Below are positions 18,697 to 27,740 of a stretch of 53,889 nucleotides of DNA, one piece after another. Every line of letters starts with the position of its first letter. The first letter of the stretch is position 1. Below the pieces are notes generated by a model. It was not told the origin of the DNA, did not search any database, and saw only the letters and a program-made list of their open reading frames with translations. This stretch comes from Gammaproteobacteria bacterium (GTDB lineage Bacteria; Pseudomonadota; Gammaproteobacteria; Pseudomonadales; Oceanobacteraceae), in contig JABXIK010000063.1 of assembly GCA_013373125.1 (NCBI GenBank), positions 1-53,889 on the forward strand. The letters run 5' to 3'. Position numbers and translations under genes: made by a program.

Positions 18697-19596
18697 TCAG
18701 ATTTCAGTAATACGTGATTCATGAAAGAGTTGGTTGACCCAGCTTGATGTGAATTGACGCTGCACCGTAATTCCATAAAAGTTTTCAAATATATTTGGCA
18801 GCGGCATATAGCAAATTAATGTGCCTTGCTTGATCTCGTCTTTTACTACCACTTCAGGTAGAACCGCCAGTGCGCCACTATCCCTAGCCAGTAGTCGTAG
18901 CATGGCCATGTCATCGGTTTCAGCTAGGATGTTAGGCTTAAATTGGTATTGGCTACAGAAGCCATCAAAGCTTCTTCTGATTTCGCTTTTTTCACCGGGC
19001 AGGACCCAGCGAAACTCGTCATAATTTTTGGGAAATGGCGTTTTGATTTTAAGTGATTTGGGGCCGACGATGGCGAGTGGTTGTCTGGCGATGAGCTGAC
19101 TTAACCATGGAGTACCATCGTTTTCGTCGGTCCCTATTTGTGTGTTCGTTAAAATCAAATCGAACTCATGTTTGGCCAGGCCATTAAGCAAGCTAGACAT
19201 GCCCATCGAATGCAGACTAAAACGAACCTTATGCTGCTTGTCGATCAACATGGGCTGAATGAACCCTTCAATGAAGTTACGCGACATGGTTGAAAGCATA
19301 CCAATGCGGACATGTTGAAACTCAGGCTCTACACCGCGCATTATCAAGGATTCTAATTCTTCACCTTTAGTAAATATGTCTTGAGCATAAGCTAGCACCT
19401 GCTGGCCAGCGCCGGTTAGCAATAGCTTTCGGGCTCGGCGTTCAAACAGAAGCGTTCCCATGCTGTCTTCTAACTGTTTGATTTGAGAGGACAGAGCGCT
19501 TTGTGAGACATGCAAGGATTTAGCGACCTGAGTAAGGTTGCCATGGGTGGCGACTTGCCAGAAATAGTATAAGTGGTGGTAATTCAGGCGGCTCAT
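18697..19596 (-). CDS. LysR family regulator, NhaR-like
   Basis: A 299-residue LysR-type regulator. The N-terminus LNYHHLYYFWQVATHGNLTQ is the NhaR-type opening; the winged helix-turn-helix continues with VAKSLHVSQSALSSQIKQLE. The effector domain (about 92-295) has the usual two-lobe pattern. It is divergent from dabB-dabA with a 98-base gap, the standard arrangement for a LysR regulator controlling its neighbour, so I infer that it senses carbon or pH/ion status and activates the DAB operon. Confidence 0.9.
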   Translation of the reverse strand: MSRLNYHHLYYFWQVATHGNLTQVAKSLHVSQSALSSQIKQLEDSMGTLLFERRARKLLLTGAGQQVLAYAQDIFTKGEELESLIMRGVEPEFQHVRIGMLSTMSRNFIEGFIQPMLIDKQHKVRFSLHSMGMSSLLNGLAKHEFDLILTNTQIGTDENDGTPWLSQLIARQPLAIVGPKSLKIKTPFPKNYDEFRWVLPGEKSEIRRSFDGFCSQYQFKPNILAETDDMAMLRLLARDSGALAVLPEVVVKDEIKQGTLICYMPLPNIFENFYGITVQRQFTSSWVNQLFHESRITEI

Positions 19597-19649
19597 ATCG
19601 TTCTTTAAAATAGAATAAAATCATATTTTATATCTATTTTACTTAAATT

Positions 19650-19686
19650 TCTCAATATCGATAATGACAATAATTCATTATTGAGA
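19650..19686. promoter_or_regulatory. Inverted repeat in LysR-dabB gap
   Basis: TCTCAATA (19650-19657) and TATTGAGA (19679-19686) are exact complements 21 bases apart. The right arm includes the GAGAG ribosome-binding region of dabB. It could be a LysR site or a structure that masks translation. Confidence 0.35.
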
Positions 19687-19694
19687 GATCACTT

Positions 19695-21272
19695 ATGTCT
19701 TTTATTGAGTATCTTCCGGTCATATTTGGCCTTTTTGTCCCAGTGATGTTTTTCCTCGGTTATATTCAGTCCAGTCTGATGAAACCCAAATACACTTGGC
19801 GATTCGCTCATATCAATGGCTTGATTGCTTTATGTAGTAGTGTTGCGTTAGCCATATTCATGGCACTTCAGGGGCGTTCTGAATTAGCACACCCTTGGGT
19901 TAATGTTACCCAGCTTACACCGGTGATTCTGATTACCATTTCAGTGGTGGCATTCGTGGTTTTACGTTTCAGTCAAAACTACATGCAGGGTGAGCCTAGG
20001 CAAGAAAGATTTTCAGGCATGTTACAGCTGACATTCGCTGCGGCATCTATGGTGGTTTTAAGTAATCATCTTTTGGTTTTATTACTTGCTTGGTTCATTG
20101 TCAGTTTATCTATGCATCAATTGCTTCTTTTCTATCCCGATCGCCCAAGGGCGGTTTTAGCGGCCCATAAAAAATTCATCTTTGCTCGACTGGCGGAAAT
20201 CAGTTTGTTAACCGCTTTTATTTTGCTGTATCTAGAGCACGGTACTTGGTTGATCAGTGACATTCTAAATGCATACACAGCAGGGACGATTTTGAATCTG
20301 CAAGAAAACATCTCCGCTTGTTTAATTGCATTAGCGGTATTGATTAAGTGTGCACAGCTGCCTGTTCATGGTTGGTTGATTCAAGTGGTGGAGGCGCCTA
20401 CGCCAGTGTCAGCAGCCTTGCATGGTGGTGTCATCAACATGGGCGGAATTTTATTGATTAGTTTTGCACCGTTGTTTGCACTCTCAAGTGCCGCGCAGTG
20501 GTTAGTTTTAGTTGTGGCGGGAGTGAGTGTCTTTATTGCCGCACTTGTGATGACGACGCGCGTGAGTATCAAGGTTCGCTTGGCTTGGTCCACCAGTGCA
20601 CAAATGGGATTGATGCTAATCGAATGTGCCTTGGGGTTATATGAATTAGCGTTGTTGCATCTAGTCGCCCACTCATTCTACAAAGCCTACAGCTTTTTGA
20701 ATTCAGGCAATGCGGTGAAGCAAACTATTATTGCGCGCTCAGCAGTAGAGCGACCACCCAGTCTTTTCCAATGGGGAATTATGGGCGTACTACTCGCCAC
20801 GATAGCGATAATAACGGTTATGTTTGTCAACCAAAATGCGATTCAGTTGCAGTGGTTTATTAGCTCTTGGGTCTTGTTATTCTTGTCTGCTCTCATGTTT
20901 GTTGTTCAACGTAACAGTGGACACAATCAATTAAACATCATTTCTCAATTGATGTTTGCAAGCGGTATTGTGGCAGCGTATGCGACCTTAAAATATACAT
21001 CATTCTCATTACTCAACCCTGTGGAGCACACCTATAGTATTTGGGCGGATCTTTGGGTCAGTTTGATGTTTGTTGGTTTATTTTTAGCGGGTTATATCCA
21101 ACGCTATCAATTGCATCAAAAATGGGTCAGTGCTTGTAATTTGGTTTTATATTCTGGCTTGTACATCGATGAATGGAGTTCGCGAATCACATTGGCAATT
21201 TGGCCTAAAGCGATGCCTCAGAGAGTTAACGCAAAACGAATTACTGAAAGTCATGAGGAGAGCCTGTTATGA
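19695..21272 (+). CDS. dabB: DabB, NuoL-like proton-channel subunit of inorganic carbon transporter
   Basis: A 525-residue polytopic membrane protein of the NuoL/MrpA family with roughly 13 predicted helices. The conserved proton-path region is LIKCAQLPVHGWLIQ (Lys218, His225) followed by VVEAPTPVSAALHGG. It lacks the long C-terminal lateral helix of NuoL. In the DAB system this subunit couples cation flow to CO2 hydration by DabA. Its stop overlaps the dabA start (ATGA), indicating translational coupling. No other complex I subunit gene is present, which rules out a nuo operon. Confidence 0.92.
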   Translation: MSFIEYLPVIFGLFVPVMFFLGYIQSSLMKPKYTWRFAHINGLIALCSSVALAIFMALQGRSELAHPWVNVTQLTPVILITISVVAFVVLRFSQNYMQGEPRQERFSGMLQLTFAAASMVVLSNHLLVLLLAWFIVSLSMHQLLLFYPDRPRAVLAAHKKFIFARLAEISLLTAFILLYLEHGTWLISDILNAYTAGTILNLQENISACLIALAVLIKCAQLPVHGWLIQVVEAPTPVSAALHGGVINMGGILLISFAPLFALSSAAQWLVLVVAGVSVFIAALVMTTRVSIKVRLAWSTSAQMGLMLIECALGLYELALLHLVAHSFYKAYSFLNSGNAVKQTIIARSAVERPPSLFQWGIMGVLLATIAIITVMFVNQNAIQLQWFISSWVLLFLSALMFVVQRNSGHNQLNIISQLMFASGIVAAYATLKYTSFSLLNPVEHTYSIWADLWVSLMFVGLFLAGYIQRYQLHQKWVSACNLVLYSGLYIDEWSSRITLAIWPKAMPQRVNAKRITESHEESLL

Positions 21273-23704
21273 ATCATTTATCGTTAATGGACCAATCGTT
21301 AACACCGTTTCAATATCAGGCTATTCAGTCCGCCTGTAATAAGGTAGCGCCAACTTGGCCGCTCGATCAAAGTATTGCGGTGAATCCATATTGGAATATG
21401 CGTCATCAATCAGTTGCTGAAGTGGCAGCGAATTTGTCAGCTCTTGCAAAAATCCGCAGCTTAATGCCGGCTAGTTATTATCAATCACAGTATCAAGCTG
21501 GGGTTGTTAATGATAAGCATTTGAAAAAATCAGCGCATAGGCTTGGCTTGGATTCAATTGATACGAACTTGTCGACTCTTGAAAAGAGTTTAGGAGAGCT
21601 GAGCCATTGGCATAATATTAGCGATCTGCTCGATGCAGACAGAGAAAATAAAATGGCTTGGCGCGATGAGATTACGCATCAAATCAGCCAGTATTGTGCG
21701 GCTTACTTTCAATACGATGGCCCACTGAAGCCAATACATTCAGAGTATAAAACTGGGTTCTATCAAACCTGGCTTGCTACTATCCAAAAAGATAAAGGCG
21801 TTGCCATTTTAATGGGGGAGCCTAGTTTAAATGGCTATTTCCAGTATCTGCCTAATGATGCTGACGAGCTGTTTTCTCAAGCAATAGATGAGCTTGCAGT
21901 TGAGGACGATATTTTAGAAAGCTATATGCTGTCTTTGTTATTTGAGGTTAATGGCTGGGCATCTTGGATTGCGTTTCAAAACTTTCATGAAAACAATGAG
22001 CAACATGCTGCAACCTTGTTTAATTTCTTGGCAATTCGTCTTGCCTGGGAGTTGGTCCTATGGCGTTATCACAACGACAAATCACCAGCGCTTAGCCGCC
22101 AGCTGAAATATCAATGGGCACAAGAAAAAGCGATGTTGCCACGAACGATTGATCAGCATCAGCACGTTCAACAAATGTTATGGTTGTGGCAAGGGGCGCT
22201 AGAAATTGCTTACCAAGAAGGCATTATTATTGATTTGAAAAAAACGGCAAAGCAGACTCAATCTCTATTGATGACAATACCAAAGGTGCAAGCTGTTTTT
22301 TGTATTGATGTGCGCTCCGAAGTGATGCGTCGCGCACTGGAGAGTCAGAGTGATAATATTCACACATTGGGTTTTGCCGGATTCTTTGGTATGCCTATTG
22401 AATATGCTCAACCATCAAAATTCCTAACCCGACCACAATTGCCCGGTTTAATTCAAGCGCCTTTTTCGGTTGAGGAGGAGGCCCATGATGCAGATGTACA
22501 TCAAGCTAAGAACGCAAGGATGTTAAATCGCAAGGCTCGTTTCGAGGCTTGGTCACAACAGCCTGTTTCTATGTTTAGTATGGTGGAGTCGTTAGGTCTT
22601 CTTTATGGATTTAAACTGTTAAAGAATGCATTCAACTTTAATGGGCAGAAAAAACAACGTGCAGAGTTTGCATCTCGCTCTCATTTTGCGCTTAAGAAAG
22701 GGCATCGTCCTATTACGCTTGAAGAAAAAACGAGTTTGATTGCAAATGCTTTAACTGGGATGGGTTTAACAGAGGGCTTTGCATCAACGATTCTAATTGC
22801 CGGTCATACCAGTGAAGGTATGAATAATCCCCATCAAAATAGTTTGAACTGTGGTGCCTGTGGTGGGCAAAGTGGTGAGCTTAATGTACGAGTTTTTTGC
22901 CAATTAGCGAATGATAAAACCGTACGACAAAGCCTGTTATCAAAGGGCATTGCCATTCCAGAAGAAACGCGTTTTGTTCCTATGGTGCATAACACCACCA
23001 CAGATGAATTGATTGTACTGGATCATTCCGTGTTGGCAGATGAGGTTAATATTTGGCTACAGAATGCTCAAGTTGCTGCACAAAAGGAGCGAGCAGAGAA
23101 ATTGGGTTTGAACCAATCAGATGTGAATCTGTCGGCTAAAATTCAGCAGCGCTCAGAGGATTGGTCACAAGTGAGACCTGAGTGGGGCTTGGCCAATAAT
23201 GCGTCATTTTTTATTGGGCCGCGATCTTTAACTTACCAATTAAATTTACAAGGTCGTACCTTTTTGCATGATTATCATTGGCGCAAAGACCTAGATGCCA
23301 ATGTGCTGCATAGTATTATGACGGCGCCTATGATTGTGACCAATTGGATTAATATGCAATACAACGCATCTGTCACGGATAATTTGAAATTCGGTAGCGG
23401 TAATAAAGTCTTGCATAATGTGGTGGGTGGCAATATCGGTGTGTTTGAAGGTAACGGTGGGGATTTACGCATCGGTTTATCTAAACAGTCATTACACGAT
23501 GGCGATAAATGGATGCATCAGCCTTTACGCCTAAGTGTATTTATTGCTGCACCGAAAGAGGCAATTGAGAAAGTCATCTCTCAAAGTGAAGAGGTTCGCG
23601 ATTTAGTTAATCATAATTGGCTGTATATCTTACAGGTATGTGATCAAACGAAATCCGTGTATCAGTATACAGATCAATCTTGGCAACCGTTTTTGCTTGA
23701 GTAG
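21269..23704 (+). CDS. dabA: DabA, carbonic-anhydrase-like subunit of inorganic carbon transporter (DUF2309)
   Basis: An 811-residue DUF2309/UPF0753 protein. The beta-carbonic-anhydrase-like zinc site of DabA is visible: Cys345 and Asp347 in VFCIDVRSEV, His513 in AGHTSEG, and Cys528 in SLNCGACGG. The spacing within each pair equals that of the characterised DabA (C351/D353 and H524/C539, from memory of the Halothiobacillus enzyme). It should hydrate CO2 vectorially to bicarbonate at the inner membrane with DabB. Here it would supply bicarbonate for carboxylation reactions; no RuBisCO or carboxysome gene is in the window. A strong terminator follows. Confidence 0.93.
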   Translation: MNHLSLMDQSLTPFQYQAIQSACNKVAPTWPLDQSIAVNPYWNMRHQSVAEVAANLSALAKIRSLMPASYYQSQYQAGVVNDKHLKKSAHRLGLDSIDTNLSTLEKSLGELSHWHNISDLLDADRENKMAWRDEITHQISQYCAAYFQYDGPLKPIHSEYKTGFYQTWLATIQKDKGVAILMGEPSLNGYFQYLPNDADELFSQAIDELAVEDDILESYMLSLLFEVNGWASWIAFQNFHENNEQHAATLFNFLAIRLAWELVLWRYHNDKSPALSRQLKYQWAQEKAMLPRTIDQHQHVQQMLWLWQGALEIAYQEGIIIDLKKTAKQTQSLLMTIPKVQAVFCIDVRSEVMRRALESQSDNIHTLGFAGFFGMPIEYAQPSKFLTRPQLPGLIQAPFSVEEEAHDADVHQAKNARMLNRKARFEAWSQQPVSMFSMVESLGLLYGFKLLKNAFNFNGQKKQRAEFASRSHFALKKGHRPITLEEKTSLIANALTGMGLTEGFASTILIAGHTSEGMNNPHQNSLNCGACGGQSGELNVRVFCQLANDKTVRQSLLSKGIAIPEETRFVPMVHNTTTDELIVLDHSVLADEVNIWLQNAQVAAQKERAEKLGLNQSDVNLSAKIQQRSEDWSQVRPEWGLANNASFFIGPRSLTYQLNLQGRTFLHDYHWRKDLDANVLHSIMTAPMIVTNWINMQYNASVTDNLKFGSGNKVLHNVVGGNIGVFEGNGGDLRIGLSKQSLHDGDKWMHQPLRLSVFIAAPKEAIEKVISQSEEVRDLVNHNWLYILQVCDQTKSVYQYTDQSWQPFLLE

Positions 23705-23711
23705 GCTAGAT

Positions 23712-23745
23712 ACAAAAAAGCCCTTCGTTGGAAGGGCTTTTTTGT
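23712..23745. terminator. Bidirectional intrinsic terminator
   Basis: Fifteen-base stem (23712-23726 with 23731-23745) around GTTG, with A- and T-runs on the two sides, between convergent dabA and fbp. Confidence 0.92.
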
Positions 23746-23764
23746 GTGCTTGCCTTATTAGGTT

Positions 23765-24730
23765 TTACTTATGATAAGACAGAGCGATTTCTACTTCTTG
23801 TTTGCTGCCAAGTACTACAGGTACGCGTTGATGGATCAATTCCGGTTGAATATCCATGATGGCAATATCTGCATTGGTTGCCAAACCGCCAGCTTGTTCG
23901 ACTAGCATGGCCATAGGGTTGCCTTCATACATTAAACGAAGTTTGCCTGGTTTATTTGGCTCACGACTGTCCCATGGGTACATGAAGATGCCACCGCGAT
24001 TAATGATGCGGTGAACTTCGGCCACCATGGCAGCAATCCAACGCATGTTATAGCGCTTAGCCAATGGGCCTTCTTCACCTTGCAGCATATCCGCGACATA
24101 GTTTTGCATTGGTTCTGCCCAGAAACGCTGGTTGGACATGTTGATAGCAAATTCTTTAGTGGTAGGAGTGATTTGAGCTTGGCCTTGAGTTAATACAAAT
24201 TCTTTGGTGTCAGGGTCAAGTGTGAAGATGTCTACCCCTTGACCTGTGGTCATCACTAATAGGGTAGAAGGTCCATAAAGTACATAACCCGCAGCTAATT
24301 GGTTACGGCCTTTTTGAAGGTAAGTGGCTTCTTCTGCTGGGTTACCGCCATTACTTGGTAAAATTGAGAAGATGGTGCCTACCGTCACATTGATGTCGAT
24401 GTTGGATGAGCCGTCTAGGGGGTCGTAAATCACTAAGAATTCACCGCCAGCGTTACCGGCAACTGGAAGGTCTTCTTCTTCACTGGCGATACCTGCCACA
24501 GCTGGGCAAGCTTTCAAGGCGTCTTTCAACATATCATTGGAGATGACATCCAGTTTCTTTTGGGTTTCACCTTGCACGTTTTCTTGTCCGGCACAGCCTA
24601 GAATGTCACCCATACCACCCTTTTGAAGCAGGAAAGCAATGTCTTTACTGGCGTTCAGTACAGTATTGATGGTTTCTGCTAATGAGGATGGAATCTGGTT
24701 GTGTTCAAGGATCTGCTGAACCGTTTGCAT
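23765..24730 (-). CDS. fbp: Fructose-1,6-bisphosphatase, class I
   Basis: Hydrolyses fructose 1,6-bisphosphate in gluconeogenesis; cytoplasmic, Mg-dependent. The 321-residue length fits the class I family. The metal and substrate signature [20 protein letters not shown] is at about 102-121; GGxF-type metal residues occur in [10 protein letters not shown] (about 81-90); the C-terminal active-site segment [10 protein letters not shown]...[16 protein letters not shown] is present. It is convergent with dabA and monocistronic. For an organism living on acids, lipids or amines, gluconeogenic Fbp would be central. Confidence 0.95.
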   Translation of the reverse strand: MQTVQQILEHNQIPSSLAETINTVLNASKDIAFLLQKGGMGDILGCAGQENVQGETQKKLDVISNDMLKDALKACPAVAGIASEEEDLPVAGNAGGEFLVIYDPLDGSSNIDINVTVGTIFSILPSNGGNPAEEATYLQKGRNQLAAGYVLYGPSTLLVMTTGQGVDIFTLDPDTKEFVLTQGQAQITPTTKEFAINMSNQRFWAEPMQNYVADMLQGEEGPLAKRYNMRWIAAMVAEVHRIINRGGIFMYPWDSREPNKPGKLRLMYEGNPMAMLVEQAGGLATNADIAIMDIQPELIHQRVPVVLGSKQEVEIALSYHK

Positions 24731-24913
24731 GTGTTTACCTGTTCGAAAGGGTCATAAAATTGCCGCATTGTACACAACCCTGAGATTGAAGGCCATGTGT
24801 AGACGCGGCCAACTCGTCGGGTACAATGTTAGTGTTTACTTATGCTGGTCTCAGGGGGAGGCCGAAATTGCAAAGGATTTAGCCAAATTATAAAGAATAA
24901 TATTGAGGGAATT

Positions 24914-25822
24914 ATGAGACTAGGGTTGATTGGACTGGGGTTGCTATTGATGGCCAGCGGCGCATCAGGCAAGAGTTACATTGGTGTTGGGGTGATCGAC
25001 GCAAAATTTCATGCTATTGAACATGATCGTTATTACGAATCTGATAGTAATCAGCTAAAGCAAGTGAAGTTTGGTTACACCGATAAGTCTAAATTTGAGA
25101 TTTTTGGTGATTTAGGTGTTAGCACAGATAATGAAGTCCAAGATTATGCCTTGGGGGTGTTGTTGGATGATTGGCTCGTGCAAGTTGAAAATGTGAGGTT
25201 GTCTGGCCGTATTCTTCAAGAAGACACAGATATTGAGCTAGGAACATTTGATAATGACTACAAGCGCATTGATATATTAAAGAAGCCGGATATGTTGGGT
25301 TTTGCATTTGGTATTGCCTATCAAGAATATGCGGTACCTAAGCTTTTTGAGTATAACAAAGGCGGTGAAATAGATTACCTTAATACTATTTATTTGCAGG
25401 ACGATGCTGTCGAAGTTAAAAGCATTGGTTTAGGGGTTCATTATGATCCTATTAGAAATTTTGCATTAAGAGGCTTTGATTTTGAAAGGGGATATTTAAC
25501 ATTCAAGAATGATTGGTATGTCTCCTCTGTTACGATTTTTTCACTTGGTAAAATTACCACATCAGATGCACCAGACATGCAAGCTTACAAGCAAGATAAT
25601 AAATCGAAAACATTACCGGGGATTCAAGGTAATTATGAATTGGGTTGGATGATTGGCCAGTTTAATGATGACTTTTCTTACATTTTGAACATAGGCTATC
25701 ACTTGCGCTCTAGCATGTTTTTTAATGACCCTGAAAGGAAGGCTGAACCAGGTGGGATTAATTTTGAAGCACCATTGACAATCATTCATGGCCCAACAGT
25801 TGGATTCACCGCCAGTTTTTAA
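24914..25822 (+). CDS. Secreted protein of unknown function, possible outer-membrane barrel
   Basis: A 302-residue exported protein that I do not recognise. The start at 24914 is chosen because GAGGGA lies at 24905-24910 and because a good signal peptide follows (about 1-18, ending ASG|KS). The mature chain has alternating hydrophobic strands rich in Tyr, Phe, Gly and Asp (for example KSYIGVGVIDAKF, GLGVHYDP, NYELGWMIGQF) and ends in aromatic TASF, compatible with an outer-membrane beta-barrel whose last residue is Phe. It stands alone, with its own terminator. Function unknown. Confidence 0.75.
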   Translation: MRLGLIGLGLLLMASGASGKSYIGVGVIDAKFHAIEHDRYYESDSNQLKQVKFGYTDKSKFEIFGDLGVSTDNEVQDYALGVLLDDWLVQVENVRLSGRILQEDTDIELGTFDNDYKRIDILKKPDMLGFAFGIAYQEYAVPKLFEYNKGGEIDYLNTIYLQDDAVEVKSIGLGVHYDPIRNFALRGFDFERGYLTFKNDWYVSSVTIFSLGKITTSDAPDMQAYKQDNKSKTLPGIQGNYELGWMIGQFNDDFSYILNIGYHLRSSMFFNDPERKAEPGGINFEAPLTIIHGPTVGFTASF

Positions 25823-25827
25823 TGATT

Positions 25828-25855
25828 AAAAGCCGCTTTTATAAGCGGCTTTTTA
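25828..25855. terminator. Bidirectional intrinsic terminator
   Basis: Stem AAAAGCCGCTT (25828-25838) with AAGCGGCTTTT (25843-25853), loop TTAT, then T's. The loop carries the stop codon of the minus-strand gene at 25839, so the hairpin overlaps that coding end. Confidence 0.88.
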
Positions 25856-26549
25856 GTAAGTTTTCTAATTGCGAAAGCAGCGATTTATCAGTTTTTACTT
25901 CTCCATGACTAGGAATCAGTGTGGTGGGCTTATCTTGCGCCAGTTGTTGTAGTGCCCAGTGTTTAAAGGCCTGCCTATCGTTGAGAATAAACCATTTCAC
26001 CACTTGGCTTATCTTTAATCCAGGTGCAGCCCCAAGGCATTTTTGCAGAAAGCGTGCGATAGGCTGATTGGATACTCGAGCATAATTTAAAACGCTATCG
26101 CAGGTGATCCATAGGTCTCCGGATTCCTTTGAGTGTTTGCCGACCCACACATCACCTGCCCTGTGTCCTGGAGGAAAACGTAAATAAAAATCGTTAGGCA
26201 GTGGTGGCGGATTGACTTCAAGTGCGAGGATTGAGGTGTTTTCAAAACCTTTTTTGTGTAGCTGGCTAATGGCTAATTTACTGGCGTACAACTGAGTATC
26301 AGGAAACAGCTTCAACCAGGCTTTAACTCCGAGATGATGGTAAGCATTAGGAAAAACAATGTGCAGCTTGGCTTGGGGAGGAAAAAGCTGTTTCCAGTTT
26401 TCTATTAAGGGCTCGCCAGGGCTGATTAAAATGTATTCATTTTCATTGCATTGAATCGCAATAGAGTTGGAAACAAAGTTGGGCACGATATATTGCCCAA
26501 CCTGTATTTCAGGATGCCCAGGTACAGCCTGCCAAGTGTTCTTTATCAT
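25839..26549 (-). CDS. Metallo-beta-lactamase-fold-like protein, degenerate
   Basis: A 236-residue protein resembling the DUF4336/MBL-fold group. The expected HxHxDH motif is replaced by PNAYHHLGVKAW (about 78-89). Other possible metal-site remnants are GHRAGDVWVG, WITCDSVLN and a late PSHGE. Zinc binding is therefore uncertain. It lies 33 bases downstream of gloB on the same strand, so the two MBL-type proteins are probably co-transcribed. Such proteins often act as hydrolase-like enzymes of unknown substrate. I cannot assign a reaction. Confidence 0.7.
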   Translation of the reverse strand: MIKNTWQAVPGHPEIQVGQYIVPNFVSNSIAIQCNENEYILISPGEPLIENWKQLFPPQAKLHIVFPNAYHHLGVKAWLKLFPDTQLYASKLAISQLHKKGFENTSILALEVNPPPLPNDFYLRFPPGHRAGDVWVGKHSKESGDLWITCDSVLNYARVSNQPIARFLQKCLGAAPGLKISQVVKWFILNDRQAFKHWALQQLAQDKPTTLIPSHGEVKTDKSLLSQLENLLKSRL

Positions 26550-26582
26550 GTTGTGCTTCTTATTTTTATTATTAACTGTTGA

Positions 26583-27371
26583 TTAGAATTGATCTTTCAT
26601 TTGTCGAATGACAGCAAAGACCTCCTCTGGTTTGCCCATCACCTTACCACTAAAGTGTTCAGCAGCACGAATCACATCCGGTTGATCGCAACGTACAAAT
26701 GGATTGCTTTTTAATTCATCGGCGACGGTTGTGGGTAGAGTCGGTTGGGCATTGTTTCTCAATGATTGGCTGACATCTTGGCGATGCAGGGTATATGTGT
26801 TGTTGGGTTCAATATGTAATGCAAAATTGATGTTGGCTAAAGTGTATTCATGGGTGCAATACAGTTTTGTGTGGAGTGGTAGTGCCATGAGACTTTGCAA
26901 GGAATGGTGAAATTGCTGGGCCGTGCCTTCAAACATGCGACCACACCCACAGGCAAAAATATTATCGCCACTGAAAACATAGTCTTGCACGACGCCATTA
27001 TCTTCTTGTGTTTGAGTATGAAACACAATGTGATCCAGTGTGTGTCCTGGGGTGTGCCAAACTTTCCAATTTAACCCCATTAGTTCAAGGCTTTCACCGC
27101 CAAGCAAGGCGATATCCCGACACGGAATGTCAAAATGCCCAGTGCCATAGAGAATGCTGTCAGGGAATGCCGCCTTGATCGCTTCTATGCCTGTCACATG
27201 ATCCCAGTGTTTATGAGTGACGAAGATGTAGTCCAGTTTAAGATTATGTTGCTCTAAATAGTCTAGGACGGGTTGGGCTTCCCCTGGGTCAACAATAAGC
27301 GTTTGCTGGTTATGTTCCAGTAACCAGACATAGTTATCTTGCAAAATGGCGATAGGGGTAATTCGTAGCAT
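26583..27371 (-). CDS. gloB: Hydroxyacylglutathione hydrolase (glyoxalase II)
   Basis: Hydrolyses S-D-lactoylglutathione to D-lactate and glutathione, the second glyoxalase step; a cytoplasmic binuclear metal enzyme. The metal motif THKHWDH is at 52-58; further ligands occur in HTPGHTLDH, FSGDNIFACGCGR and the late YCTHEYTLAN. The C-terminal glutathione-binding helical domain ends with HFSGKVMGKPEEVFAVIRQMK. At 262 residues it matches the family. The ATG at 27371 has no strong Shine-Dalgarno sequence in view. Confidence 0.95.
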   Translation of the reverse strand: MLRITPIAILQDNYVWLLEHNQQTLIVDPGEAQPVLDYLEQHNLKLDYIFVTHKHWDHVTGIEAIKAAFPDSILYGTGHFDIPCRDIALLGGESLELMGLNWKVWHTPGHTLDHIVFHTQTQEDNGVVQDYVFSGDNIFACGCGRMFEGTAQQFHHSLQSLMALPLHTKLYCTHEYTLANINFALHIEPNNTYTLHRQDVSQSLRNNAQPTLPTTVADELKSNPFVRCDQPDVIRAAEHFSGKVMGKPEEVFAVIRQMKDQF

Positions 27372-27505
27372 TGGTGTACCTAATCATGCTTTTTCCTTAG
27401 TGTAACAGGCTTAGCTGGAATTGCCCTTGTGGGAGATGCCCAGAGTATGAATGGAGGAATTTCAATAAGTCCTTGAAACTAACTGGTTTTTTTAAGACAA
27501 TGCGC

Positions 27506-27550
27506 GGGCTTCAGTGATTCTGAAGCCCTAGAAAACCGCTTATGGTTTTC
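27506..27550. other. Two adjacent hairpins upstream of ffs
   Basis: First: GGGCTTCA (27506-27513) pairs with TGAAGCCC (27521-27528). Second: GAAAACC (27531-27537) pairs with GGTTTTC (27544-27550). Neither is followed by a T-run. They occupy the promoter region of ffs and may be regulatory DNA or a short RNA. Confidence 0.35.
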
Positions 27551-27556
27551 CGCTAT

Positions 27557-27664
27557 GGTGGCCTCCGGTCCCCCCGCAACGATAAATAGCGAACCCCGCC
27601 AGGCCCGGAAGGGAGCAACGGTAGTTATGGACTCGTGTGCCGGGGTGTGGCTGGAGGTCCCTCC
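27557..27664 (+). ncRNA. ffs: 4.5S signal recognition particle RNA
   Basis: Small bacterial SRP RNA that binds Ffh for co-translational membrane targeting. The conserved apical domain CAGGCCCGGAAGGGAGCAACG (split around the GGAAGGGAGCA tetraloop and asymmetric loop) is at 27600-27620, and the matching strand GTGTGCCGGGGTGTGGCTGG follows. The ends GGTGGCCTCC (27557-27566) and GGAGGTCCCTCC (27653-27664) pair to close the hairpin. The length of about 108 nucleotides fits the gammaproteobacterial form. Ends are estimated from pairing and could be off by a few bases. Confidence 0.93.
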
Positions 27665-27740
27665 AAAACCCTTCTCGCATATTTATTTTTCTCCTATTGT
27701 GGTTTCATATCACTCTTAACTCATTGTCTATTTCATTTGC

